NCBI GenBank assembly: GCA_041918155.1
Contig: JAYRWH010000068.1
Span: forward strand, 28,445 to 92,444
DNA length: 64,000 nucleotides
Origin: UBA668 sp041918155
Lineage (GTDB): Bacteria > Actinomycetota > Acidimicrobiia > Acidimicrobiales > Ilumatobacteraceae
Direction of reading: 5' to 3'
A model generated the notes under the pieces. The model saw only the letters and a list, made by a program, of their open reading frames with translations, was not told where the DNA came from and searched no databases. Position 1 is the stretch's first letter, and the number at the start of each line of letters is the position of its first letter. Below, piece by piece: positions 9,849 to 19,766 of this stretch. The position numbers were made by a program, and so were the translations under genes.

Positions 9849-12578
9849 ATGAGCGACGACACCGACTACGTCGAGCCCGACGACACCGTCGAGCCCGACG
9901 ACCCCGCAGACGAACACCCGGACGACTCCACCCCCCAGTACTCCGAGCCGACGCTCGTCGAGCGCGTCTGGCGGCGAATCGTGCGCCGTCCCTCCAACTG
10001 GATCAACACACCCTGGCCGGCCGAGCGCGTCATCCAGTACCTCACGGCGCTTGCGCTCGTCGGCGGCAGCACGTTCGCCGTGCTGCAGGTGGTGCACGTC
10101 AACCTCGTGTTCACGAACAGCACCCCGACCGGCGGCGACATGGGCGCCCACGTGATGGCGCCGGCGTACCTGCGCGACCACCTCCTGCCCCACGGGCAGA
10201 TCACCGGCTGGAGCAACTATTGGTACAACGGCTTTCCGATGTACCGCTTCTACATGGTCATCCCGGCGCTGATGATCGTGGCGCTCAACGTGGTCTTCCC
10301 GTACGGCGTGGCGTTCAAGATCGTCGCCTGTCTCGGCCTGGTAACCCTGCCGTTCTGCTGCTGGGCCTTCGGGCGCCTGTGTCGCTTCCGTTTCCCGATC
10401 CCCGAACTGATGGCGCTGGCCGGCCTGCTGTTCCTGTTCGACGAGAGCTTCAGCATCTACGGCGGCAACGTGAAGAGCACGATGGCCGGCGAGTTCTCGT
10501 TCTCCATCGCGCTGTCGTTCGCGGTGCTCGGCCTCGGCCTGTTCGCCCGCGGCCTGGAGAACGGCAAGTACCGCAACTGGACGGCGATCGTGCTTGCGCT
10601 CGCTCTCCTCAGCCACGGCATCGTCGCCATCTTCGTCGTGCTCGCCGCCCTGTTGATGTGGCTCGTGTGGATGGACAGGACGCGCCTCATCTACGGCTTC
10701 ACGATGGGGCTGACGGCGATCCTGCTCTCCGCGTTCTGGATCTTCCCGTTCCTCGCCAACCACGCCTACATGACCGACATGAAGTACGGCTTCCGGCCCG
10801 ATGGGTCGAAGGACAGCTTCTGGGACATGTTCTTCCCCTGGCCGGCATTCCTCGACATCCTGGTCACTGGGTTCGCGCTGGTCGGTTTCGTGAGCAGCGT
10901 CGTCAAGCGCAGCCTGAACGGCGCATGGCTGGGCATCACCTGCTTCGCACTGATGGCGGCCACGTTCCTCGCCCGCGACAGCCTGCCCGTGATCGGCCTG
11001 TTGTGGAACCCGCGCATCCTGCCGTTCCTGTACCTCATGCGCCTGCTGCTGGCGATGGTGGGGATCGCCGACACGGCCCACTTCATCGTCAAGGGCTGGC
11101 AGATGCGCGAGCCCACGGTGCGCCAGATCGCGATCATCGGCGTGGTGGTCTCCGCGCTCGTGGGTTCGATCGTGATGGTCGGCGAACTGCTGCTATACCG
11201 CGAACTGCCCGGCGCGGCGTACAAGGAGAAGAACGGCCAGTCCGTCTACTCGTGGGGCATCGGCGACTGGGACCCGATCTCGCTGACCCCCGGCGCCGCC
11301 GACGCTCAGGCCGATGGCTGGACCCGTTACAACTTCCTCGGCTACAACGGCCGCGGCCGCTCCGCATACGGCGAGTACCGCTCGCTCGTGAACACGATGG
11401 CCGATCTCGGCCGTAGCGCCGACCCCACGCTCGGCTGCGGCCAGGCGCTGTGGGAGAACAACAGCGCCACGGGCAAGTACGGGACCACCATGGCCCTGAT
11501 GTTGCTGCCGCACTGGACCGACGGTTGCATCGCCAGCTCGGAAGGCCTGTTCTTCGAGGCCTCGGGCACCACGCCCTACCACTTCCTCACGTCGGCGGCG
11601 CTCAGCGCACACAGCTCCAACCCGGTGCGCGAGCTGCGCTACACCGACAACGACGCGAGCCTGGGTGTGCCGATGGCCCAGAAGCTGGGCCTCAAGTACG
11701 TGATGGTGTTCACCCAGGCGGCCAAGGATCAGGCCGACACTCGCGACGACCTGAAGCTGGTCGCCACCAGCGGCCCTTGGAAGATCTACCGCGTCCAGGA
11801 CAGCGAGGTGGTCGTCCCACTGAAGGTGCAGCCGGTGGTGGCGAACGCCCGCGGCGGCGACCAGCGCGAGCGCCACCTCGAGGTCGGTACCTCCTGGTTC
11901 CAGAACACCGACGAGTGGGCCGCGATGCCTGCCGACTCTGGCCCGCCCGAGTGGCAGCGAATCGATGTGCAGGTCGACACCACGCGCCAGGTCGGCGCCG
12001 GCCCCAAGAGCCCAGGTCGGCGGGTCGACATCGTGACGCCCGTACAGGACATCAAGGTCGTCGAGCTGCCCGACATCACCGTGTCGAACTACCACCTCGG
12101 CGACCAGGACCTCAGCTTCGATGTCTCCGAGATCGGCGTGCCGGTATTAGTGAAGATCAGCTACTTCCCGAACTGGCAGGTCGACGGGGCCAAGGGTCCG
12201 TACCGCGTCGCCCCGAACTTCATGGTGGTGATCCCCACCTCCACCCACGTGTACATGCACTACGAGGCGTCGCTCACCGACCGCTTCTTCTACCTGCTGA
12301 CCCTCATCGGCATCGTGCTGCTGGTCTTCTGGCGCTACCGAGGCGATGTGGTCCACGCCAACAGCCACCCGTTCCTGTTGACGACCACCGACCTGTTCGA
12401 CGAGGACTCGATCGACTGGACGCCGGCGGAGGGCCACGTGTTGCTACCCGAGCTCCCACCGGACAACGAACCCCCACCCGCCGATGCGGCCCCCGCCCCG
12501 GGGGAGGACGCCCCGACGGAAGACCCCGTCGATGGACGCACGGATGAAGGGTCGTTCCTGCCGCCCGGTAGCGTGTAG
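9849..12578 (+). CDS. large multi-pass membrane protein, probable GT-C-type glycosyltransferase
   Basis: 909 residues. An acidic Asp/Glu/Pro-rich cytosolic N-terminus (about 60 residues) precedes about ten membrane segments, with the first loop carrying TPTGGDMGAHVMAPAYLRD; an acidic first loop of this type is typical of GT-C enzymes that use polyprenyl-phosphate sugars. A long extracytoplasmic domain (about 430-790) follows, then a last membrane helix (FFYLLTLIGIVLLVFW) and a Pro-rich acidic tail. It is encoded 7 bp before a phosphomannomutase gene, consistent with mannose-containing envelope glycan synthesis. The family name is not certain and activity is inferred. Confidence 0.65.
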   Translation: MSDDTDYVEPDDTVEPDDPADEHPDDSTPQYSEPTLVERVWRRIVRRPSNWINTPWPAERVIQYLTALALVGGSTFAVLQVVHVNLVFTNSTPTGGDMGAHVMAPAYLRDHLLPHGQITGWSNYWYNGFPMYRFYMVIPALMIVALNVVFPYGVAFKIVACLGLVTLPFCCWAFGRLCRFRFPIPELMALAGLLFLFDESFSIYGGNVKSTMAGEFSFSIALSFAVLGLGLFARGLENGKYRNWTAIVLALALLSHGIVAIFVVLAALLMWLVWMDRTRLIYGFTMGLTAILLSAFWIFPFLANHAYMTDMKYGFRPDGSKDSFWDMFFPWPAFLDILVTGFALVGFVSSVVKRSLNGAWLGITCFALMAATFLARDSLPVIGLLWNPRILPFLYLMRLLLAMVGIADTAHFIVKGWQMREPTVRQIAIIGVVVSALVGSIVMVGELLLYRELPGAAYKEKNGQSVYSWGIGDWDPISLTPGAADAQADGWTRYNFLGYNGRGRSAYGEYRSLVNTMADLGRSADPTLGCGQALWENNSATGKYGTTMALMLLPHWTDGCIASSEGLFFEASGTTPYHFLTSAALSAHSSNPVRELRYTDNDASLGVPMAQKLGLKYVMVFTQAAKDQADTRDDLKLVATSGPWKIYRVQDSEVVVPLKVQPVVANARGGDQRERHLEVGTSWFQNTDEWAAMPADSGPPEWQRIDVQVDTTRQVGAGPKSPGRRVDIVTPVQDIKVVELPDITVSNYHLGDQDLSFDVSEIGVPVLVKISYFPNWQVDGAKGPYRVAPNFMVVIPTSTHVYMHYEASLTDRFFYLLTLIGIVLLVFWRYRGDVVHANSHPFLLTTTDLFDEDSIDWTPAEGHVLLPELPPDNEPPPADAAPAPGEDAPTEDPVDGRTDEGSFLPPGSV
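12569..12574 (+). promoter_or_regulatory. TAGCGT -10 element inside the upstream stop region, for the phosphomannomutase gene
   Basis: TAGCGT overlaps the last codons of the membrane protein gene and lies 10 bp before ATG 12585. The mutase gene may therefore have its own leaderless promoter in addition to read-through. Confidence 0.45.
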
Positions 12579-12584
12579 ACCCGC

Positions 12585-13955
12585 ATGTCCACCACCGATC
12601 CACGGGTGCTCGATGCGATCGTCAAGGCGTACGACGTTCGCGGCACGGTCCCCGATCAAGTCAACCCAGATGTCGCTCACGCCCTCGGCGTCGCGTTCGC
12701 CCGCTTCTGCGGTGCGAGCCGCGTCCTGGTCGCCCGCGACATGCGCCCGTCCGGTACCGAACTCGTCGAGGCCTTCGCCCGCGGCGTGATGGAGCAGGGT
12801 GTCGACATCGTCGACCTCGGCCTCGCCAGCACCGATCTGATGTACTTCGCTGCCGGCACGCTCGATGCGCCCGGAGCGATGTTCACCGCCTCGCACAACC
12901 CGGCCCAGTACAACGGGGTGAAGTTCTGCCTCAGCGGCGCCCGTCCCGTTGGGGTCGACAGCGGCCTCGAGGATGTCAAGCACATCGCTGCCGATGTTCT
13001 CGCCGGTCGTGGCCCCGCGTCTGCCGCTCGCCCCGGATCGTCCACGTCGCGCAACCTGCTGTCTGCTTTCGCCGACCACGTCGTGTCGTTCATCGACCCG
13101 ACCGCGCTGCGCCCGCTGAAGGTCGTGGCCGACACGGCCAACGGCATGGGTGGCCTTGTCGTGCCTGCCGTTTTCGAGCGCCTGCCGCAGATCACCCTTG
13201 AGGTGATGTACGGCGAACTCGACGGCACGTTCCCGAACCACCCGGCCGACCCGATCCAGCCGGCGAATCAGCGCGACCTGCAGGCGCGTGTGCAGTCCGG
13301 CGGCTTCGACATCGGCCTCGCCTTCGATGGCGACGCCGACCGCGTGTTCGTGGTCGACGAGACCGGTCGCGGCCTCAGCGGCAGCACCACCACGGCGTTG
13401 CTCGCCGCGGGCGTGCTGCGCACCAACCCGGGCGCGACAATCCTCTACAACCTGATCTGCTCGCGCGCCGTGCCCGAAGTGATCCGTGAGCATGGTGGCA
13501 TCCCCGTACGCACCAAGGTGGGCCACTCGTTCATCAAGCAGGAGATGGTGGCCACCGGTGCCGTCTTCGGTGGCGAGCACTCGGCGCACTACTACTTCCT
13601 GAAGAACTTCCGCGCCGACAGCGGCCTCATCGCCAGCATGCTCGTGCTCAACGAGGTCAGCCGCGCGAACACTGACCTGTCGGTCGTGCGCAAGCCATTC
13701 GAGCGGTATTCGTCGAGCGGTGAGATCAACACCGAGGTGCACGACACCCAGGCGGTGATCGAGCACGTCGCCGGCAAATTCACTCAGTTCGAACAGGACC
13801 GCCTCGACGGCCTCACCGTCGATTGCGGCCCGTGGTGGTTCAACCTGCGCCCCTCGAACACCGAGCCGTTGCTGCGCCTCAACCTCGAGGCCCCCACCCG
13901 CGACGAGTGCGACCAGCGTGTTCACGAGCTGCTCGCGCTGATCACCAGCGCCTAG
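12585..13955 (+). CDS. manB: phosphomannomutase/phosphoglucomutase
   Basis: 456 residues, normal for the alpha-D-phosphohexomutase family. The catalytic phosphoserine loop TASHNP is at 101-106 (Ser103), the metal loop is DGDADRVF, the sugar-binding GGEHSAHYYF loop (GEMSAH-type) follows, and the phosphate-binding RPSNTEPLLRLN motif is near the C-terminus. It interconverts mannose-6-P and mannose-1-P (or the glucose pair), feeding GDP-mannose and envelope glycan synthesis. It is followed by a Trm112-like gene, as in many actinobacteria. Confidence 0.93.
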   Translation: MSTTDPRVLDAIVKAYDVRGTVPDQVNPDVAHALGVAFARFCGASRVLVARDMRPSGTELVEAFARGVMEQGVDIVDLGLASTDLMYFAAGTLDAPGAMFTASHNPAQYNGVKFCLSGARPVGVDSGLEDVKHIAADVLAGRGPASAARPGSSTSRNLLSAFADHVVSFIDPTALRPLKVVADTANGMGGLVVPAVFERLPQITLEVMYGELDGTFPNHPADPIQPANQRDLQARVQSGGFDIGLAFDGDADRVFVVDETGRGLSGSTTTALLAAGVLRTNPGATILYNLICSRAVPEVIREHGGIPVRTKVGHSFIKQEMVATGAVFGGEHSAHYYFLKNFRADSGLIASMLVLNEVSRANTDLSVVRKPFERYSSSGEINTEVHDTQAVIEHVAGKFTQFEQDRLDGLTVDCGPWWFNLRPSNTEPLLRLNLEAPTRDECDQRVHELLALITSA

Positions 13956-13993
13956 CCGGAACACGAACCCAGGAAACCGAACAAGGAGCACCC

Positions 13994-14230
13994 ATGTCGC
14001 TCGATCCTCGCCTGTTGGCCGTGCTGGCCTGCCCCGTCGACAAGGGGCCGCTCTACTACCTGGGCGACGAGCAGGGGCTCTACAACCCACGCCTGCACCG
14101 CCGCTACGAGGTGCGCGAGGGCATTCCGGTGATGCTGCCCGATGAGGCGGTGGCAGTCGCGCAAGCCGAGGCAGCCGCGCTCGACGCCCGGATTGCGGCG
14201 GGCGAACTGACCCCTACGTTCACCACCTGA
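13994..14230 (+). CDS. Trm112/YcaR family small protein
   Basis: 78 residues from ATG 13994, preceded by AAGGAG (13983-13988). The start LDPRLLAVLACPVDKGPL and the later YEVREGIPVMLPDEA are characteristic of Trm112-like proteins. The usual CxxC second pair is absent, so only one Cys of the zinc-ribbon remains. In bacteria these small proteins are thought to act as partners of methyltransferases or to be structural. It lies 38 bp after the mutase gene, probably in the same operon. Confidence 0.85.
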   Translation: MSLDPRLLAVLACPVDKGPLYYLGDEQGLYNPRLHRRYEVREGIPVMLPDEAVAVAQAEAAALDARIAAGELTPTFTT

Positions 14231-14254
14231 GGCCACACAGCCACTCCCTGCTGC

Positions 14255-14260
14255 TACCGT
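14255..14260 (+). promoter_or_regulatory. TACCGT -10 element of the secreted repeat-protein gene (leaderless)
   Basis: TACCGT lies 7 bp before ATG 14268, with no Shine-Dalgarno sequence. Confidence 0.55.
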
Positions 14261-14267
14261 TCTGGCC

Positions 14268-15707
14268 ATGCTGCGTTGGTCATCGTTCGTGCGCGTGTCC
14301 ACCTCGGTTGCCGCCCTGGCGGTGGCCGTGGGGACGCTGCTGCCCGCTGCTCCGGCCGCGCCCGTGGCCGCGGCCGACCCGTGCACCCTGTGCGGCGGCG
14401 GCGAGTATCACGACGTCACGCCCACGCGCATCTTCGACTCTCGTCATATCGCGCCCGCTCAGGTCGACGGCATCAACGATGTCGCCCCGCTGGGCGCCAA
14501 GGTGATCGGCGGCGGTGGCGCCGCCGCTTTCAACATCGACGTGCTCGGCCTCGGCACCACCGGCTATGTGCACGGGTGGTTGCCCGCTGGAGTCGCGACG
14601 AGTGACGTGCTCGGAGTGGTGGCCAGCATCACCATCGTCTCGCCGAACCGCGCCGGCTTCTTGTCCGCGTACCCGGTCGGGGCACCATCCACCTCGTCGG
14701 TGCTCAATTTCAGCGTCGGAATGACGGTGGCCAACCTGGCCATCGTGCGTCCCGACGCCAACGGCTGGCTCACCATCGCCATGAGTGGCGCATCGGCGGG
14801 CTCGGCCCACGTCGTGGTCGACGTGTTCGGCTGGTTCTCCACCAGCAGCTATGACACGCTCACGGCAGGCGCCGAGCGCGGCGCCCGCCTCATTGCCACC
14901 GACCCCGGCCGCATCCTCGACTGGCAGAGCGGCCCCGCCGCCCTCGGCCCCGGCGCCTCGCTCCAGCTGCCGATCCGCGGCGCAGACGTGATCAACGGTG
15001 GACAGATCGACGTCGTGCCCCCCGACTCCGACATCATCGGGGTGATGCTCAACGTCACGGCCGTGTCGCCCACCTCGGACACATTCGTGTCGGTGTTGCC
15101 CGAGGCGCCCGCGGGCGTACCCACCACTTCCAACGTGAACGTGCTGAAGGGCAATGTCAAAGCGAACACCGTGATCGTGCCGATCGGCCCCGACGGTTCG
15201 ATCTGGCTCTACAACGGCCTGGGCACAACTCGGGTGGCGGTCGATGTCGTCGGCTACCTGCAGCGCAAGCCGGACGAGACCCGTGTGGGTCGCGTCATCC
15301 CGTTGTCGTCGCCGTTCCGCGTGTTCGACACCCGTGAGGTGCCATTCGGCGCGGTGCCGCTCGGCCCCGGCCAGGCCGAGGATTGGAGCTTCGCCGACTT
15401 CGCCGGCTCGGTGAACATCGGGGGCACGTGGGTGGGCAACCAGTCGGCGCTCATCGGCAACCTGACCAACGCATCGCTGGCGCGCCAGTACCCAACGGTT
15501 CCGGTGGCCGGCTATCTCGTCACCTACCCGAAGCAGACGACTCCCAGCGCCCCGCCGGTGGTGTCGAACCTCAACAGCATCGAAACGGTCCCCGTGCCGA
15601 ACCTCGCGCTCGTGAAGTACAGCGCGAACAAAGTGGTGACGGTGTTCAACAAGGTGGGGTACGCCCACTACCTGCTCGACGTCAGTGCCGTCGTGCTCGC
15701 TGACTGA
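14268..15707 (+). CDS. secreted protein with three PxRxxD(T/S)R-type domains
   Basis: 479 residues. A Sec-type signal peptide (about residues 1-36, hydrophobic VAALAVAVGTLLPAAP, Ala-rich cleavage region) is followed by CTLCGGG and three similar units, each opened by a P-x-R-I/V-x-D motif: TPTRIFDSR (51-59), DPGRILDWQ (about 209-217) and SPFRVFDTR (about 346-354). Each unit then has a beta-rich stretch with NV-x-AVSPTSDTFVSV or VASITIVSPNRAGFLSA and ends in a VVVDVFGWF/VAVDVVGYL pattern. Such repeats occur in many exported actinobacterial proteins and resemble adhesion or surface domains. Function unknown; nearest neighbours are metabolic genes. Confidence 0.7.
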   Translation: MLRWSSFVRVSTSVAALAVAVGTLLPAAPAAPVAAADPCTLCGGGEYHDVTPTRIFDSRHIAPAQVDGINDVAPLGAKVIGGGGAAAFNIDVLGLGTTGYVHGWLPAGVATSDVLGVVASITIVSPNRAGFLSAYPVGAPSTSSVLNFSVGMTVANLAIVRPDANGWLTIAMSGASAGSAHVVVDVFGWFSTSSYDTLTAGAERGARLIATDPGRILDWQSGPAALGPGASLQLPIRGADVINGGQIDVVPPDSDIIGVMLNVTAVSPTSDTFVSVLPEAPAGVPTTSNVNVLKGNVKANTVIVPIGPDGSIWLYNGLGTTRVAVDVVGYLQRKPDETRVGRVIPLSSPFRVFDTREVPFGAVPLGPGQAEDWSFADFAGSVNIGGTWVGNQSALIGNLTNASLARQYPTVPVAGYLVTYPKQTTPSAPPVVSNLNSIETVPVPNLALVKYSANKVVTVFNKVGYAHYLLDVSAVVLAD

Positions 15708-15731
15708 CCCGGTTTCGCGCCGCTGTGCCTC

Positions 15732-15737
15732 TAAGCT
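15732..15737 (+). promoter_or_regulatory. TAAGCT -10 element of ahcY
   Basis: TAAGCT lies about 84 bp before the ahcY ATG, so this gene, unlike most in the window, should have a ~75-80 nt 5' leader. Confidence 0.4.
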
Positions 15738-15741
15738 GAAT

Positions 15742-15818
15742 GCCCGTTCGGGCTGATCAGAGAGCTGCCAGCTGGCACCGGCCCGGTTCCCACCACAGTT
15801 GCTTCCCCCGGAGGAACC
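15742..15818 (+). promoter_or_regulatory. possible structured 5' leader of ahcY
   Basis: Between the candidate -10 and ATG 15822 are three pairing elements: GCCCG/CGGGC (15742-15753), the perfect 12-bp palindrome TGCCAGCTGGCA (15766-15777), and GGTTCC (15785-15790) that can pair with GGAACC (15813-15818). The last overlaps the ribosome-binding sequence CGGAGGA (15809-15814), so pairing could control translation. I could not match it to the SAH or SAM riboswitch consensus. Confidence 0.3.
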
Positions 15819-15821
15819 ACC

Positions 15822-17297
<1,476 letters not shown>

Positions 17298-17346
17298 CCC
17301 GGGAATGCTCGGCGGGGGAGCGGTGTTGGTTCTCACGAATCCCGAC

Positions 17347-17352
17347 TAAAGT
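17347..17352 (+). promoter_or_regulatory. TAAAGT -10 element of cysK inside an inverted repeat
   Basis: TAAAGT is embedded in the inverted repeat CCGAC (17342-17346) / GTCGG (17354-17358) with a 7-bp centre. A protein bound to it would block RNA polymerase. The transcript would have a ~35-nt leader with the SD GAGGAG before ATG 17392. Confidence 0.45.
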
Positions 17353-17391
17353 GGTCGGCAAATCGCCGCCCGGATTTCGAGGAGCACACCC

Positions 17392-18327
17392 ATGGTCAAG
17401 ATCGCGAACGACGTCACCGAACTGGTGGGCAACACCCCGCTGGTGCGCCTCAACCGGGTGACCAAGGGTGCGGGCGCCGAGGTGCTGGCCAAGCTGGAGT
17501 TCTACAGTCCGGCGCACAGCGTGAAGGATCGCATCGGTGTGGCGATGCTCGACCAGGCGGCCAAGGACGGCCTGATCGGCCCGGACACGGTCGTGGTCGA
17601 GCCCACGAGTGGGAACACGGGTATCGCGTTGGCGATGGTGTGCGCCGCCCGTGGCATCAAGATCGTGCTCACCATGCCCGAGACGATGTCCAAGGAGCGC
17701 CGCATGCTGCTGCGCGCGTACGGCGCGGAGCTGATCCTGACCCCCGGCCCCGAGGGCATGGGCGGCGCGATCGCGAAGGCCGCCGAACTGGCCAACAGTG
17801 ATCCGAAGTACTTCATGCCTCAGCAGTTCGAGAACCCGGCCAACCCGGCCATCCACCGCGCCACCACCGCGGAGGAGATCTGGCGCGACACCGACGGCCG
17901 CGTCGACTTCCTTATCGGCGGCGTCGGCACCGGCGGCACGATCAGTGGCGCCGGCCGGCGGTTGAAGGAGCTCAACTCGAACTTCAAAGTGATCGCGGTC
18001 GAGCCCGCGGCGTCGCCGGTGATGTCCGGTGGCGCGAAGGGCCCGCACCCGATCCAGGGCATCGGCGCGGGCTTCATCCCCAAGAACATGGACATGTCGG
18101 TCGCCGACGAGATCGTCACCGTCACCAACGACGACGCGATGGCCACCGCCCGGCGCATGGGCCGTGAGGAGGGCATCCTCGTGGGCATCTCCTCAGGTGC
18201 CGCCGTGTGGTCGGCCCTGCAGGTGGCGAGCCGCCCAGAGAACGCCGGCAAGCGCATCGTGGTGATCATCCCCTCCTTCGGTGAGCGCTACCTGTCCACC
18301 GCCTTGTACGCCGACCTGGCCGATTGA
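17392..18327 (+). CDS. cysK: cysteine synthase A (O-acetylserine sulfhydrylase)
   Basis: 311 residues. The PLP lysine is in SPAHSVKDRIG (Lys45), the substrate loop is TSGNTG (about 72-77), and the PLP phosphate-binding loop is GVGTGGTISG. It makes cysteine from O-acetylserine and sulfide. The serine O-acetyltransferase gene follows 25 bp downstream, so substrate supply and use are co-expressed and the two proteins may form the cysteine synthase complex. Confidence 0.96.
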   Translation: MVKIANDVTELVGNTPLVRLNRVTKGAGAEVLAKLEFYSPAHSVKDRIGVAMLDQAAKDGLIGPDTVVVEPTSGNTGIALAMVCAARGIKIVLTMPETMSKERRMLLRAYGAELILTPGPEGMGGAIAKAAELANSDPKYFMPQQFENPANPAIHRATTAEEIWRDTDGRVDFLIGGVGTGGTISGAGRRLKELNSNFKVIAVEPAASPVMSGGAKGPHPIQGIGAGFIPKNMDMSVADEIVTVTNDDAMATARRMGREEGILVGISSGAAVWSALQVASRPENAGKRIVVIIPSFGERYLSTALYADLAD

Positions 18328-18352
18328 TCGGATCAGGTCGAATCGGATCGAC

Positions 18353-19054
18353 ATGAGCAACTGGCGACGCGATCTCTACGCAGCCCGCGACCGCGACCCT
18401 GCGGCGCGTAACGCAGTCGAGGTGGCGTTGCTGTACCCGGGGGTCCACGCGATCTGGGCCTACCGCGTGGCCCACTGGTTGTGGGCACATGACCAGCGCT
18501 TCTTGGGCCGTGCCATCTCTCAGATCGCGCGTGGCATCACCGGGATCGAGATCCACCCCGGGGCCACGATCGGGCCGGGTCTGTTCATCGACCACGGCAT
18601 GGGCGTGGTGATCGGCGAGACCGCCGAAGTCGGTGCCGACGTCACCATCTACCACGGCGTCACGCTCGGCGGCACCACCCTCGACCGCGGCAAGAAGCGC
18701 CACCCTTCGATCGGCGATCGCGTGATCATCGGTGCCGGCGCGAAGGTGCTCGGCGCCATCGTCATCGGCGCGGACAGCCGCATCGGCGCGAACAGTGTCG
18801 TCGTGCGCGCCGTGCCCCCCAAGTCGGTGGTGGTCGGCGTGCCCGGCCAGATCGTGTCGCGCAGCCGTGTGCAGCACGACGTGCCCGAGCCCGACCTCGA
18901 CGAGGCCGTGTTGCCCGACCTGGTCGGTGCCAGTCTGTCGAGTCTGCTCGAGCGCGTTGACGAACTCGAGACTGCCATCAGCGGCGCACCCTCCGCGTCG
19001 GCACCGCACCGCAGCGCCGAGGGTGTGTGGAGCGGCCTCGACTTCTCGATCTGA
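18353..19054 (+). CDS. cysE: serine O-acetyltransferase
   Basis: 233 residues from ATG 18353 (MSNWRRDLYAARDRDPAARN); an upstream in-frame ATG would overlap cysK and adds no conserved sequence. The left-handed beta-helix hexapeptide repeats (IEIHPGATIGPGLFIDHG, VIGETAEVGADVTIYHGVTLGG) and the catalytic His residues in DHGMGVVIGE and YHGVTLGGT match CysE. It acetylates serine with acetyl-CoA. The C-terminal extension of ~60 residues beyond the helix lacks the usual short GI/I tail; it may change how CysK docks. Confidence 0.94.
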   Translation: MSNWRRDLYAARDRDPAARNAVEVALLYPGVHAIWAYRVAHWLWAHDQRFLGRAISQIARGITGIEIHPGATIGPGLFIDHGMGVVIGETAEVGADVTIYHGVTLGGTTLDRGKKRHPSIGDRVIIGAGAKVLGAIVIGADSRIGANSVVVRAVPPKSVVVGVPGQIVSRSRVQHDVPEPDLDEAVLPDLVGASLSSLLERVDELETAISGAPSASAPHRSAEGVWSGLDFSI

Positions 19055-19087
19055 GATCGGCCACGCCTCGCGCGCTCAGGCGACCCG

Positions 19088-19714
19088 TCAGTGGGCGCTG
19101 GCGAGGACGGTCTGATCGCCCCTGAGGCGCAGGCGGGGGAGGAAGAACTGCACGAGTGGGCCGATGCCGAACGTGAACGCCACGGTGCCCACACCGATCG
19201 TGCCACCCATCAGGACACCGATGATGAGTACTGACACCTCGATGCCGGTGCGCGCCACGCCCACACTGATGCCCCGCTTGGAGAGACCGAGCATCAACCC
19301 GTCGCGGGGCCCCGAGCCGAGGCCGGCGCCGATGTACAGCCCCGAGCCGATGGCGATCGACAGCAGGCCTCCGAGCAGGTAGAGGCCGCGCAGCAGGAGC
19401 ACGTCGCTGTGGGGCAGGTGGTCATCGATGAGGTACACGACGAGGCCGATCTCGATCGCGTTGAGCAGGGTGCCCAGACCCATCCGTTCCTTCAGTGGGA
19501 TCCACAGGAGCAGGATCACGACGCCCGTCATCTCGATCACGATGCCGGTGGAGATGCCTACCTTGCGCCCGAACCCCTGGTGGAACACGTCCCACGGGGC
19601 CACACCGAGCTCGGAGGTGATGAACATGCTGATCCCCAGCCCGAACAGGGCGAGGCCTGCCATGCACCGGACCACCCGCTCTACCAGGCGGTCGGCGGGC
19701 AGCGGGAGGAACAT
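19088..19714 (-). CDS. YczE/YyaS/YitT-family membrane protein
   Basis: 208 residues, five or six hydrophobic segments. The family pattern GLALFGLGISMFITSELGVAPWDVFHQG and the later GAGLGSGPRDGLMLGL are those of the YczE-like integral membrane proteins; function is not established. It has TACCCT 7 bp before its ATG on the minus strand and is convergent with cysE and divergent from the ComF gene. Confidence 0.8.
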   Translation of the reverse strand: MFLPLPADRLVERVVRCMAGLALFGLGISMFITSELGVAPWDVFHQGFGRKVGISTGIVIEMTGVVILLLWIPLKERMGLGTLLNAIEIGLVVYLIDDHLPHSDVLLLRGLYLLGGLLSIAIGSGLYIGAGLGSGPRDGLMLGLSKRGISVGVARTGIEVSVLIIGVLMGGTIGVGTVAFTFGIGPLVQFFLPRLRLRGDQTVLASAH

Positions 19715-19721
19715 CTCGGCG

Positions 19722-19727
19722 AGGGTA
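19722..19727 (-). promoter_or_regulatory. TACCCT -10 element of the YczE-like gene (leaderless)
   Basis: On the minus strand TACCCT lies 7 bp before the ATG at 19714, without a Shine-Dalgarno sequence. Confidence 0.5.
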
Positions 19728-19766
19728 GCGGGATCTCTGTCGCACCCCCCTGGTACTTATTGCGGC

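Noticed and set aside
15732..15821. Known SAH or SAM-I riboswitch before ahcY
   Set aside because: Some short strings recall the SAM-I element, but the consensus core and stem order are not present by eye; kept only as an unidentified leader.
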